A stretch of 49,945 bases of DNA from assembly GCA_041744375.1 (NCBI GenBank), contig JBGTLA010000032.1, positions 1-49,945 of the forward strand, given 5' to 3'. Every line of letters starts with the position of its first letter. The stretch's first letter is position 1. Source of the DNA: JBGTLA01 sp041744375 (lineage in GTDB: Bacteria > Actinomycetota > Acidimicrobiia > Spongiisociales > ZC4RG35). This document shows positions 8,848 through 16,809 of the stretch, in pieces. The notes below the pieces were generated by a model. The model had not been told where the DNA came from and did not search any database. It saw only the letters and a list, made by a program, of their open reading frames with translations. The translations under genes and the position numbers were made by a program.

Positions 8848-9054
8848 GAGGGGTTGCAACGGGGGGCAACCGGAGCCGACTCCCGAGGCGCTCCATGGCT
8901 TTGGGCGGCCATTACGCCCACCACCTCGCCCCCGCCACAGAAGGAACCGATTCCTCCGTCGCAAGATCATCTGCGAGCGTCGGAATCGGTGGTGGCCAAA
9001 GCGGACTCGTTGGCCGGACAAACGGCCCGGTCTGTGCGAGCATGGGGGGCACTC

Positions 9055-10044
9055 ATGCGTCTCTACCGTCTCGGCGATACCGGCGAACCCGTCCGCGACA
9101 TTCAAGAGCGGCTGGCGGGCCTCGATCTGGACCCCCATCCCGACCCCCGGGGTGAGTTCGGGGACTTCACGCAGCGGGCCGTCGCCGATTTTCAACGCAG
9201 CCGGGGGCTCGATGCCGATGGGATCGTAGGCCCCGACACCTGGCGTGCCTTGTACGAGGCCGGGTATCGTCTCGGTGACAGGCTTCTGCTCATGCGCCGT
9301 CCGATGCTGCGAGGCGAGGACGTTGCCGAACTGCAAAGTCGACTGAACGGACTTGGCTTCGACGCCGGAAAGGTCGACGCCATTTTCGGACCCGAAACAC
9401 AAAAGGCCGTGCTCGATTTCCAACGAAACCGCCACCTGGCAGAAGATGGGAGAGCAGGTCCGGGAGTGGTGACCGAGCTCCGTCTGGTGACACGCCAGAC
9501 CATCGGCGCAGGCCGCGAAACGGTTCGTGAGCGCGAGTGGCTGAGAGCGCTTCCGGACACCGTCGTGGGCTCTCGAGTGTACTTCGATGCCGCCTGCCGT
9601 TCAGAGCACGAAGCGGCGCTCAGCTGGGCTGCCGCCTCCGCTGCCGCCGTCGACCTCCAGGAACGGGGAGGTGTTCCTCTCCTCTCGCGCAGCAGCGACA
9701 CCACATTGACCGAGCGGGTGCGTGTCTTACGCGCCAATCGGCTCGGTGCCGAGCTTGTGATCTCGTTCACAAAGTCGGACAACGGGGCCGCTCTCTATTA
9801 CTTCGCCTCTTCCCTCAGTTCGAGCGAGGCGGGAAGGATGCTGGCTGGACACATCGGCGAGCAGCTCGGGTACAAGGTCGAAGGTCGGGCGACTCCCATC
9901 CTGAAGGAGACGCGCGCCCCAGCCGTGGTGGTATCGAGTCCCGATCTCACCGACAAGACCGGCATCGCCGTCGTGGAGGGTCTTGTCACATTCTTCCAGA
10001 ACTCGTCGTTCTCGTGCGCTTCTGTCGACCGAGCGCCGGCTTGA
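9055..10044 (+). CDS. cwlM: CwlM-like peptidoglycan-binding protein with degenerate amidase domain
   Basis: A 329-residue protein with two PG_binding_1 repeats (about 10-68 with FTQRAVADFQRSRGL, and 85-143 with FGPETQKAVLDFQRNRHL), then an Amidase_3-like domain (about 172-315). The zinc-ligand motifs of active amidases are missing: the D-x-G-H-G loop reads FDAACRS (177-183), the S-x-H-x-N strand reads SFTKSDN (237-243), and the late Glu region reads VVVSSPD. There is no signal peptide. It occupies the trxA-cwlM-parB position where mycobacterial CwlM, a cytoplasmic regulator of MurA, is found, so a regulatory role is likely. The ATG at 9055 follows a G-rich ribosome-binding site. The region 8848-9054 is apparently non-coding. 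Confidence 0.8.
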   Translation: MRLYRLGDTGEPVRDIQERLAGLDLDPHPDPRGEFGDFTQRAVADFQRSRGLDADGIVGPDTWRALYEAGYRLGDRLLLMRRPMLRGEDVAELQSRLNGLGFDAGKVDAIFGPETQKAVLDFQRNRHLAEDGRAGPGVVTELRLVTRQTIGAGRETVREREWLRALPDTVVGSRVYFDAACRSEHEAALSWAAASAAAVDLQERGGVPLLSRSSDTTLTERVRVLRANRLGAELVISFTKSDNGAALYYFASSLSSSEAGRMLAGHIGEQLGYKVEGRATPILKETRAPAVVVSSPDLTDKTGIAVVEGLVTFFQNSSFSCASVDRAPA

Positions 10045-10047
10045 GCC

Positions 10048-10899
10048 TCATGTGAAGAAGCGTCGGTAGATCTTCTCGAGGTCCTCGAGCGAGGCGAAGG
10101 AGATCTCCACCTTCCCGCGACGATTGCGGTAAGAAATGTTCACCTTGGTGTCGAGCTGATCACGTAATCGTTGCTCCAACTCCACGATCTCGACGGGTCG
10201 CACCTCTCGCACCGATGATCTCACGATCGATCGACTCTGGTCGCCGGAACGAGTGCGGACGGCCTCCTCCACCTGACGAACGCTCCAGCCTTCCGCCGCG
10301 GCCCGCCTGGCCACATGCTCAGCAAAGGCGTCGTCTTCGAGCCCGATGAGTGCCCTGGCATGGCCGGCCGCCAGCTCACCTCTCTCGAGCAAACCCTGCA
10401 CCGCCGCGGGCAACTGGAGCAGGCGCAAGGTGTTGCTCACCGCCGGACGACTCTTTCCGACCGCCACGGCCACTTGTTCGTGGGTCATTCCATGATCTTC
10501 CAGGAGTTGGGTGAAGGCAGCGGCCTCTTCCAATGGCCCGAGGTCTTCGCGTTGAAGGTTCTCTATGAGAGCCTCGGTGAGTGTGGCTCGATCGTCGGAC
10601 AGCCGCACCACGGCTGGGATCTCCGTGAGCCCGGCGCGTCGGGCCGCCCGCCACCGACGTTCGCCGGCGATCAGGGCGAATTCCTCTCCTTCCAGCGGCC
10701 TGACCAGGACGGGCTGGAGGACACCCACCTCGGCGATAGAAGCGGCGAGTTCATCAAGAGAGGCGTCGTCGAAAGCCGTCCGCGGCTGCTCGGGGTTGGC
10801 CACGATGTCGTCCAACCGAAGCTTACGGAACTCCTGGTCGGCGCCGGCGGGAATCAGAGCCTCCAAACCTCGCCCCAGGCCGCCACGTCGTGTCGCCAT
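10048..10899 (-). CDS. parB: Chromosome-partitioning protein ParB
   Basis: A 283-residue CTP-dependent clamp that loads at parS and recruits ParA and SMC. The N-terminal GLGRGLEALI motif contacts ParA. The CTP-binding domain shows NPEQPRTAFDDASLDELA, LVRPL and the GERRWRAARRAGL box. The helix-turn-helix is in MTHEQVAVAVGKSRPAVSNTLRLLQLP. The C-terminal dimerisation part (220-283) is ordinary. It is convergent with cwlM (3-nt gap) and lies 14 nt downstream of parA. A candidate parS is at 12371-12384. Confidence 0.97.
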   Translation of the reverse strand: MATRRGGLGRGLEALIPAGADQEFRKLRLDDIVANPEQPRTAFDDASLDELAASIAEVGVLQPVLVRPLEGEEFALIAGERRWRAARRAGLTEIPAVVRLSDDRATLTEALIENLQREDLGPLEEAAAFTQLLEDHGMTHEQVAVAVGKSRPAVSNTLRLLQLPAAVQGLLERGELAAGHARALIGLEDDAFAEHVARRAAAEGWSVRQVEEAVRTRSGDQSRSIVRSSVREVRPVEIVELEQRLRDQLDTKVNISYRNRRGKVEISFASLEDLEKIYRRFFT

Positions 10900-10913
10900 G
10901 CTCGCTCCTCGTG

Positions 10914-11696
10914 TCAGTCCATTCCGTGCCGGCGTCGAAACTCTCGGGCCAACTCCCGATAGGCAATGGCGCCCCGGCTCATACCGTCGAAGGCTTCAAT
11001 CGGTTCACCGTAAGACGGCGCCTCGGACAGTCGCACCGAGCGGGGAATCACCGCTCGATAGGTATCAGCGCCGAAAAATTCGCGCACCTGCTCCGCTACC
11101 TCCTTGGCCAGCCGAGTGCGGGCGTCATACATGGTCAGGATGACACCACCTACCTTCAAGTCTGGGTTGAGGTTTCCCCGCACCAACTCGACATTGCGAA
11201 TCAGTTGACTGAGGCCCTCCAAGGCGTAGTACTCACATTGGATGGGAATCATCACCTCGGTCGCCGCCGCCAAGGCGTTGACGGTCAAGAGACCCAGCGA
11301 CGGCGGGCAGTCCACCAGCACCACGTCGTGATCACCGTCGATGCCGGCCAGGGCCGTACGCAGACGCTGCTCCCGACTGAACACCGAGACGAGCTCGATC
11401 TCGGCGCCGGCCAGGTCGATGGTGGCGGGGACGACGAACAGGTCCTTCACGCTGGTCGGCTCGATGGCATCTTCGATGGGGAAGTCCTTGAGCAACACGT
11501 CGTAGATGGAATGTGAGATAGAGCCGCGGTCAATGCCCAGGCCGGAGGTGGCGTTGCCTTGGGGATCCAAATCGATCAACAACACCCGCAGACCCTGGAA
11601 GGCCAACCCGGCGGCGAGGTTGATGGCGGTGGTCGATTTGCCCACGCCGCCCTTCTGATTGGCGAGCGCAACGATGAGAGTGGAAGGAGTCGTCAC
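10914..11696 (-). CDS. parA: Chromosome-partitioning ATPase ParA (Soj)
   Basis: A 260-residue deviant Walker A ATPase that moves ParB-parS complexes over the nucleoid. It shows NQKGGVGKSTTAINLAAGLA at the N-terminus, the Walker B VLLIDLDPQGNATSGLG, and DHDVVLVDCPPSLGLLTVNALAA. The length is typical. The GTG start (11694-11696) overlaps the rsmG stop in a GTGA junction, so translation is coupled to rsmG. The C-terminus runs close to parB, giving a rsmG-parA-parB unit. Confidence 0.97.
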   Translation of the reverse strand: MTTPSTLIVALANQKGGVGKSTTAINLAAGLAFQGLRVLLIDLDPQGNATSGLGIDRGSISHSIYDVLLKDFPIEDAIEPTSVKDLFVVPATIDLAGAEIELVSVFSREQRLRTALAGIDGDHDVVLVDCPPSLGLLTVNALAAATEVMIPIQCEYYALEGLSQLIRNVELVRGNLNPDLKVGGVILTMYDARTRLAKEVAEQVREFFGADTYRAVIPRSVRLSEAPSYGEPIEAFDGMSRGAIAYRELAREFRRRHGMD

Positions 11697-12355
11697 GTCG
11701 CCGCCATCATACGAAGCCAGACCGGCCGGTCAAGGACCTTCGCCGGCACCGCGACGATTGTCTCACCGGCCACCGGCTGGGGTGGCCGAGTATGCGAACC
11801 GCCTATCACCACCACACCGCCCGGCAGCAAGAGCCGACGCGCCCATTGCAGCACTCGTTCGGGGGGGGCGGTCGCCCGGGCCACCACCATGTCGGCGCCG
11901 GGACCGGGGAAGGTGGAAGCCTCAGCTTCGACTACTTCTATGCTCAAACCGAGCGTCCTCACCGCCCGGCGGGCCAGGTCACAACGGCGCCCAGAGCGGT
12001 CGAGGAGTCGGACCCGAGTATATGGCCACAGGATGGCGAGGGGTATTCCGGGCAGCCCCACACCGGATCCCAGGTCGAGAAGCGTGAGCGGCGGCCCCTC
12101 CGACGTCCACAGAGCCGCAAAAAGGAGCGAGTCGGCTATGTGGCGGGAGCGAATCCGGCCGATCTCGTTGGGTCCGATACCTCCCGCCGCCGTCGCCTCC
12201 CTTTCCAACCAGAGGGCGTAGCCCTCCCACAACCCGAGTTGATCTTCGTCTATCGACGCCCCCGCCCATTGGGCGGCCTGTGCAATCGGATCCACGGCCA
12301 CAGGATAGCCGCGGCGCCGGTGGGCCAGCACCCCGCCGTTCGCCGTGAAACCCAT
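11693..12355 (-). CDS. rsmG: 16S rRNA (guanine527-N7)-methyltransferase RsmG (GidB)
   Basis: This enzyme methylates G527 of 16S rRNA using SAM. The SAM-binding region is LLDLGSGVGLPGIPLAI (about 91-107), with VRLLDRSGRRCDLARRAV and the acidic EVVEAEA after it; the later motif DMVVARATAPPERVLQWARRLLLPGG is typical. At 220 residues the length is normal. The ATG at 12355 has no clear ribosome-binding site. GTG codons at 12301 and 12295 would give a protein starting nearer the conserved VDPIAQAA and cannot be excluded. It is followed by parA with a 4-nt overlap. Confidence 0.94.
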   Translation of the reverse strand: MGFTANGGVLAHRRRGYPVAVDPIAQAAQWAGASIDEDQLGLWEGYALWLEREATAAGGIGPNEIGRIRSRHIADSLLFAALWTSEGPPLTLLDLGSGVGLPGIPLAILWPYTRVRLLDRSGRRCDLARRAVRTLGLSIEVVEAEASTFPGPGADMVVARATAPPERVLQWARRLLLPGGVVVIGGSHTRPPQPVAGETIVAVPAKVLDRPVWLRMMAAT

Positions 12356-12370
12356 AGGTTCAACTTGAAG

Positions 12371-12384
12371 GTTTCACGTGGAAC
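12371..12384. promoter_or_regulatory. parS centromere-like site
   Basis: The sequence GTTTCACGTGGAAC differs at one position from the palindromic parS core GTTTCACGTGAAAC known from many bacteria. It lies between jag and rsmG, about 0.7 kb upstream of parA and close to oriC, the usual location. It would be the loading site for the ParB encoded at 10048-10899. Confidence 0.82.
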
Positions 12385-12430
12385 GGCCCCTCGGGGCGGG
12401 CCACGCGCCTTTCCACCGGAGAGGAGGCGG

Positions 12431-13399
12431 CTACTCCTCTTCGCCTACGTCGGCGGCGTCTTCCTCGAAGCCATCATCGGACTGCTGGGCGTCCTGCTCT
12501 GCCTCCCGGGCGATAACGACGTATCGCTTGGGAGACTCTCCTTCCGAGTAGGAACGCACGCCCTCGCGCTCGGCCACGGCGTCGTGGATCACCTTGCGGT
12601 CGGAAGCAGACATCGGTTCGAGCATGATCTCGCCACCATCCGTCATCACCTGCTCAATCAACCCCTGAGCGTAGATGGAAAGGGCTTGACGGCGCCGTTC
12701 GGCATAACCGGCGATATCGATACGCACCCGGGCCGAATCCCGCACCGTGCGCTGGAGGACGGTCTTGGTGAGCTCGTGCACTGCCTCCATGACCGACCCC
12801 CGTGGTCCCACCAACGCCTCGGTCTGGTCGCCCCGCACTTCCGCCACGATGACATCCTCTTGAATACGGGTCTCCACCTGCCCCTCGAGACCGAACGCAT
12901 CTACCAGTCCTGAAAGGAAGTCGCGGACGAGCGGTTCTTGGGTATTCACATCGATCTCCTCGCGATCTTCGTTCTTGCTGGGTGGGGCGGGCCGCTCCCG
13001 TGAACCACCACTCCGAGAGCGGTCCCCACCTCCGGAACCGGACTTGCCCTCTCGGCGAGAGCCCCCGGACTGCGATCTCGCTCCGGTCGAGCGCTGACCG
13101 CCGCCACCTTGCCCCGATTGGTCCTTGTCGCCCCTGGACGACTGGCCCTGGCCACCTGGTGCCTGTTCCCCTTGTGCCTTCTTTCCCGACTTTGCGCGAC
13201 GATTGCGCGACCGCTTCGACCGAACGGGCGCTTCCTCCACCTTGACGATGGCATCGCGCCCCCCCATTCCCAAGAAACCACGCTCTGGTTCTTGGAGAAC
13301 CTTCACTTCAAGACGATCGCGTTCGGAGACTCCCAATTCGCGCATGGCCGCCTCGATCGCCAGCTCTACGGTCTTTGCCTTGACTTCCACGTAGGCCAC
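12431..13399 (-). CDS. jag: Jag/KhpB RNA-binding protein (Jag-N, KH, R3H)
   Basis: A 322-residue RNA-binding protein of the Jag/EloR/KhpB family, linked in other bacteria to cell elongation and to yidC. The Jag-N domain occupies 1-53 with LGVSERDRLEVKVL and GFLGMGGRDAIVKV. A long Gly/Ser/Arg/Gln-rich disordered linker follows (about 60-150). Then come a KH domain (155-215) and an R3H domain (225-300), where the R3H helix contains SASDRKVIHDAVAE. The tail is very acidic. The GTG start at 13399 has an AAGGAG site and lies one base after the yidC stop. The linker is longer than in most homologues. Confidence 0.93.
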   Translation of the reverse strand: MAYVEVKAKTVELAIEAAMRELGVSERDRLEVKVLQEPERGFLGMGGRDAIVKVEEAPVRSKRSRNRRAKSGKKAQGEQAPGGQGQSSRGDKDQSGQGGGGQRSTGARSQSGGSRREGKSGSGGGDRSRSGGSRERPAPPSKNEDREEIDVNTQEPLVRDFLSGLVDAFGLEGQVETRIQEDVIVAEVRGDQTEALVGPRGSVMEAVHELTKTVLQRTVRDSARVRIDIAGYAERRRQALSIYAQGLIEQVMTDGGEIMLEPMSASDRKVIHDAVAEREGVRSYSEGESPKRYVVIAREAEQDAQQSDDGFEEDAADVGEEE

Positions 13400-13400
13400 A

Positions 13401-14240
13401 TCAACTCCTTCTACGCCGGCGCTGCTGCTTCTTGGCAGAACCGGGCTGGGGCTTCTTGGTGGGGGTTTCTTCCGATGGGGCCTTGCTCGGGCCCTCCTCG
13501 GCGACGGCGGCTGCGACCGGCGTGGGACGGCCGTCGATCTTGAAGATGACGACCTGCTGGCCGAGCCGGAAAAGGTTGGCGGTGGCCCAGTACAGGACCA
13601 GGCCGGCGGGGAAGTTCCAAGAGATGATGCCGATGAAGAGGGGCATGATCTTGGTGACGGCTTGCTGGGCTCCGGCCTGGGGACCCTCGGGTTTGGCTTG
13701 ACCGTAGGTGGCGTGCAACGTCTGCACGTACTGAGTCGCCACCATGATGATCATCATCACCAGATAGGGGAGGGCGGTGAGGATTCCTTCGCCGAACGCC
13801 ATCCCGGGAGTGATGTCCATCTGCATGCCCAAGAAGCCTGTTTCGTGGGCGGCGATAGCGCGCCCCAAGGCCGAGCCTTCTGGAAGAAACTGGAGGGGAT
13901 TGCTGAGTACTCGGAAGAGGGCAAACCAGATGGGCATCTGGACGATCAGAGGAAGGAGACAACCCCCGGGCGAGGCCCCTGCTTCCTTCTGGGCGCGCAT
14001 CAGTTCCTTTTGGAGTTCCTCGGGTTGATCCTTGAACTCCTTTTGGATTCGCTTGATCTCAGGTTGGATGGCCTGGAAGGCTCGGGTGGCCCGCGTCTGT
14101 TTGAGGGTGAGGGGGAAAACCACCAGATTGATGGCGATCGTCAGAAAGATGATGCCCAAACCAAACGAGGGGACCAGGTCGTAGAAGAAGCTGAGGGAAG
14201 AGGCCAACAGCTCCTGGAGGCCTTGCCACAGCTGACCCAT
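13401..14240 (-). CDS. yidC: Membrane protein insertase YidC
   Basis: A 279-residue inner-membrane insertase that works with Sec/SRP or alone. The core is clear: the first long helix LGIIFLTIAINLVVFPLTLKQ, the cytoplasmic hairpin RAFQAIQPEIKRIQKEF with QKELMRAQKEAGASPGGCLLPLI, and later helices including PIWFALFRVLSNPL and AGLVLYWATANLFRLGQQ. It is the short Gram-positive type without the large periplasmic P1 domain. The C-terminal tail is rich in Lys/Arg/Gln, which can contact ribosomes. Its start overlaps the yidD stop, and jag follows one base after its stop. Confidence 0.96.
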   Translation of the reverse strand: MGQLWQGLQELLASSLSFFYDLVPSFGLGIIFLTIAINLVVFPLTLKQTRATRAFQAIQPEIKRIQKEFKDQPEELQKELMRAQKEAGASPGGCLLPLIVQMPIWFALFRVLSNPLQFLPEGSALGRAIAAHETGFLGMQMDITPGMAFGEGILTALPYLVMMIIMVATQYVQTLHATYGQAKPEGPQAGAQQAVTKIMPLFIGIISWNFPAGLVLYWATANLFRLGQQVVIFKIDGRPTPVAAAVAEEGPSKAPSEETPTKKPQPGSAKKQQRRRRRS

Positions 14241-14473
14241 CAGTCACCACCCCCGCTGGGCACCGGGTCGTATCCACCGGCACGGAAGGGATGACAACGT
14301 CCAATTCGCCGCACGGCCAGCACGCCGCCTCGCAACGTCCCAAACCGCTCTACTGCCTCGACGGCGTAACCGGAACAGGTCGGCCGGTAACGGCAGTGGG
14401 CACCCAGCGACGGACTTACCAGATTTTGGTAAGTCGTGATGCTCCAGACCATCAGCGAAGAAACCACCGACAT
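14240..14473 (-). CDS. yidD: Membrane protein insertion efficiency factor YidD
   Basis: A 77-residue YidD with the family motif CRYRPTCSGYAVEAVERFG and the end HPFRAGGYDPVP. The start chosen is the ATG at 14471-14473, which overlaps the rnpA stop as TGATG and gives the normal length and N-terminus (MSVVSSLMVW). A longer in-frame start at 14512 would overlap rnpA by 40 bases and add 13 residues with no homology. The TGA stop overlaps the yidC start. Confidence 0.93.
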   Translation of the reverse strand: MSVVSSLMVWSITTYQNLVSPSLGAHCRYRPTCSGYAVEAVERFGTLRGGVLAVRRIGRCHPFRAGGYDPVPSGGGD

Positions 14474-14871
14474 CAGCGACCGGCTCGCGTCGCGGCCGAC
14501 AGCCACCGACACACGTCGGTGTATGGGGCATCCACCACCTCGCTGTCGGCGATGATCACATAATCCATTCCTTGCTCCAATGGAGTCGATGTCAATGCTT
14601 GACGGAGCCGTCGTTTGGCGCGATTGCGCCGAACGGCGTTCCCAACTCTGCGACCCACCACCAATCCCACCCGAGGGAATGGTGCCGTTCCGGGTGCGCT
14701 GACCACGGTCAACCCACCCCGAGCGATGCGACGACCTGATCCTAGGACGCGCCTGTAGTCGGCCGAACGCGACAGCGTGTGCTCACGCCGCCAGCCTCTT
14801 ACGCCCTTTGCGGCGTCGAGAGCTGACGATGACACGACCGGGTCGGGTCCGCATGCGGTGTCTGAATCCAT
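14473..14871 (-). CDS. rnpA: Ribonuclease P protein component
   Basis: The protein cofactor of RNase P, which matures tRNA 5' ends. The core is LSRSADYRRVLGSGRR, then FPRVGLVVGRRVGNAVRRNRAKRRLRQAL, the family RNR signature. No usual start codon lies between the rpmH stop and the conserved core. The candidates are the ATG at 14871 (132 residues) and the GTG at 14835 (120 residues), both inside rpmH in another frame. The gene therefore overlaps rpmH by 53 to 89 nt. The end overlaps yidD. Confidence 0.92.
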   Translation of the reverse strand: MDSDTACGPDPVVSSSALDAAKGVRGWRREHTLSRSADYRRVLGSGRRIARGGLTVVSAPGTAPFPRVGLVVGRRVGNAVRRNRAKRRLRQALTSTPLEQGMDYVIIADSEVVDAPYTDVCRWLSAATRAGR

Positions 14872-14917
14872 GCTTCCGCTTCCGCTTGCGCACCTTGGGT
14901 TGATACGTTCGCTTCAT
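14783..14917 (-). CDS. rpmH: 50S ribosomal protein L34
   Basis: A 44-residue basic ribosomal protein with the classic start MKRTYQPKVRKRKRKHGF and end RRRKGRKRLAA. Its frame was read directly from the complement of 14917 to 14783. It is the first gene of the minus-strand rpmH-rnpA-yidD-yidC-jag run and is preceded by a good promoter at 14972-15001. Its 3' part overlaps the N-terminal part of rnpA in a different frame. Confidence 0.97.
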   Translation of the reverse strand: MKRTYQPKVRKRKRKHGFRHRMRTRPGRVIVSSRRRKGRKRLAA

Positions 14918-14971
14918 GATGATTACGTCGCTTCGATAGGTGGACGAAGATAACAAGGGGGCGACCGGCGA

Positions 14972-15001
14972 AGGTTACGGAGACCGAGCCACCCATGTCA
15001 A
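14972..15001 (-). promoter_or_regulatory. Predicted promoter of rpmH operon
   Basis: The minus strand has a perfect -35 TTGACA (complement of 14996-15001), an 18-nt spacer and a -10-like TAACCT (complement of 14972-14977). It points to rpmH, whose start lies about 55 bases downstream. Confidence 0.6.
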
Positions 15002-15245
15002 AGGAGGACCGGTGGTAGGAGGGTCTCTCGACCCCCCAATTCGGCGGTTCGGCTTCATCGGTGGGACCGGCGGCGAAGTTGGGTCGCGAAGAAAAATGGG
15101 GACTCGCGAAAACCCACTGGAAGCCCCAGCGGCGGAACTGGTGCGGAAACCTGTCAGGAAGGGACTGGCAAACGGCCGGTTGACCAGGCTGTTAGCCCTC
15201 TGGTCATCCAGTGGTCACCTTCCGACAAGGGCGATTTGCGCGCTC

Positions 15246-15275
15246 TTGACGGGCGCCCGCCGAAACTCGCATACT
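15246..15275 (+). promoter_or_regulatory. Predicted dnaA promoter
   Basis: A -35 TTGACG (15246-15251) and a -10-like CATACT (15270-15275) are separated by 18 nt. Transcripts would have a leader of about 160 nt that includes the three DnaA boxes, consistent with autoregulation by DnaA. Confidence 0.5.
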
Positions 15276-15371
15276 CGCATCTCAGTTGAGCACCTCCAGG
15301 CAGCTCACTTCCCCACCCAGCCTGTGTTGGTTGTGCGCGCCTGACAAATGAAAGTCGCTGACCGGAGCCGG

Positions 15372-15403
15372 TTACCCACAGGTGTGGATGCACTTGTGGA
15401 TAA
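15372..15403. promoter_or_regulatory. DnaA boxes upstream of dnaA
   Basis: Three 9-mers within 32 bases match the DnaA box TTATCCACA on one strand or the other: TTACCCACA (15372), the reverse TGTGGATGC (15383), and the exact reverse TGTGGATAA (15395). Each has zero to two mismatches. Confidence 0.75.
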
Positions 15404-15444
15404 GGCGGTAATCCGCACGCCTGACCCTCTGGAAAGGAGGCTCA

Positions 15445-16809
15445 TTGGTTCAGATACGCCAATCCACCGACCGCTGGGGTCTCTTCACCGATGCACTGCG
15501 CGGGGCGGTCTCGCCGGCGAACTGGCGCACCTGGCTGAGCCGGCTGGGTCATGATGACAGTGACGGCGAACTCGTTCTCGTGGCCCCGAGCGACTTCCAC
15601 CTGCAATGGATACGCGACAAGCACGGCGATGCCATCGTGGCGGCAGCGCTCTCGGTGTACGGCCCTCACACCTCCGTCCGCTACCGGGTAGAGGAGTTTG
15701 ACTTCGAGATGCCCCCGCTGGAGCCGACGGCACCCCCACAGCCATCGGCCGCCGTGGTGGATGGTGTCCCGACCTCGGCGCCGAGCCTCGTGGGAAGATA
15801 CCGGTTCGACTCTTTCGTGGTTGGTCCATCCAACCGATTCGCCTACGCCGCCGCCATGGCCGTGGCCGAACAGCCTGGCACCAACTACAACCCGCACTTC
15901 ATCTACGGCGCGGCCGGCCTGGGGAAGACTCATCTCCTCAATGCCATCGGATACCATGCCTTGGAGCTCTATCCGGATCTCTCGGTACGGTATGTCACGT
16001 CGGAGAATTTCCTCAATGAGTTCATCGACTGCATCCGGCGCCGGCGCGTCGACGACTTCAAGCACCGATTCCGCACCGTGGACGTACTCTTGTTGGACGA
16101 CGTCCAATTCTTCGAAGGCAAGGAGCAGATTCTCGAAGAGTTCTTCCACACGTTCAACAATCTCTACGAGGCCGGCAAGCAGATGGTGATCAGCTCCGAC
16201 CGTCACCCCCGCAACCTCGACACGCTCGAGGATCGTCTGCGCAGCCGCTTCGAGTGGGGGCTCCTGACAGACATCCAACCCCCGGACGTGGAGACCCGAC
16301 TCGCCATCCTGCGTCGCAACGCAGAGTTGGCTCCCAGGCCGGTCCCGATCGACGTGCTCGAGTTCATCGCCACTTTGGTGTCGGACAACATCCGGGAGTT
16401 GGAAGGAGCCCTGACGCGGGTGACGGCTTTTGCCGCACTCACCCAAGGCCAAATCGACCTCGCCCTGGCAGAGTCGGTCCTCCAGGACCTACTACCCGGC
16501 CACGAGGCGAAGTCACTGACAGCCAACGACATCATTCTGGCGACCGCAGGGTCCTACGGCTTCTCCGTGGAAGAAGTCACCGGCAAGAGTCGCCGCCAGC
16601 CGCTCGTCCTCTGCCGACAGGTGGCCATGTATCTCTGTCGGGATCTCACCGACCTCTCCTTGCCGAAGATCGGCAACGCCTTCGGCGGCAGAGACCACAC
16701 GACGGTCATGCACTCAGTCGACAAGGTCAGGCGCCTCCTCCAGTCCGACCGAGAGGTGTTCGATTGTGTGAACAGACTCTCTCGAGACTTGAGGAAAACG
16801 TCGGTATGA
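15445..16809 (+). CDS. dnaA: Chromosomal replication initiator DnaA
   Basis: A 454-residue AAA+ initiator. The TTG start at 15445 is supported by a near-perfect AAAGGAGG site (15433-15440) and by homology from WGLFTDALRGAVSPANWRTWL. Domain III has Walker A GAAGLGKTHLLNAIGYH, Walker B VLLLDDVQFFEGKEQ, and the box VII-like NIRELEGALTRV. Domain IV has the DnaA signature FGGRDHTTVMHSVDKV. Domain II is short compared with streptomycetes. Flanking DnaA boxes on both sides agree with an origin location. Confidence 0.98.
   Translation: MVQIRQSTDRWGLFTDALRGAVSPANWRTWLSRLGHDDSDGELVLVAPSDFHLQWIRDKHGDAIVAAALSVYGPHTSVRYRVEEFDFEMPPLEPTAPPQPSAAVVDGVPTSAPSLVGRYRFDSFVVGPSNRFAYAAAMAVAEQPGTNYNPHFIYGAAGLGKTHLLNAIGYHALELYPDLSVRYVTSENFLNEFIDCIRRRRVDDFKHRFRTVDVLLLDDVQFFEGKEQILEEFFHTFNNLYEAGKQMVISSDRHPRNLDTLEDRLRSRFEWGLLTDIQPPDVETRLAILRRNAELAPRPVPIDVLEFIATLVSDNIRELEGALTRVTAFAALTQGQIDLALAESVLQDLLPGHEAKSLTANDIILATAGSYGFSVEEVTGKSRRQPLVLCRQVAMYLCRDLTDLSLPKIGNAFGGRDHTTVMHSVDKVRRLLQSDREVFDCVNRLSRDLRKTSV

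Larger units (their letters stand above)
14918..15444. other. rpmH-dnaA intergenic region (527 bp)
   Basis: A divergent regulatory region with no convincing gene. It holds the rpmH promoter on the minus strand, a candidate dnaA promoter on the plus strand (15246-15275), and three DnaA-box-like sequences just before dnaA: TTACCCACA at 15372-15380, TGTGGATGC at 15383-15391, and the perfect reverse box TGTGGATAA at 15395-15403. The boxes may serve dnaA autoregulation or form part of the origin. Confidence 0.7.

Noticed and set aside
8401..9435. Long minus-strand frame (about 344 codons) across trxB-trxA-cwlM
   Set aside because: It covers three well-recognised plus-strand genes and its translation has no family features; it is a GC-bias shadow.
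11792..12913. Plus-strand 373-codon frame across rsmG and jag
   Set aside because: It is antisense to two firm genes and rich in Arg/Pro/His typical of shadow frames.
15442..16452. Long minus-strand frame antisense to dnaA
   Set aside because: dnaA is certain on the other strand, and the antisense protein is low-complexity without motifs.
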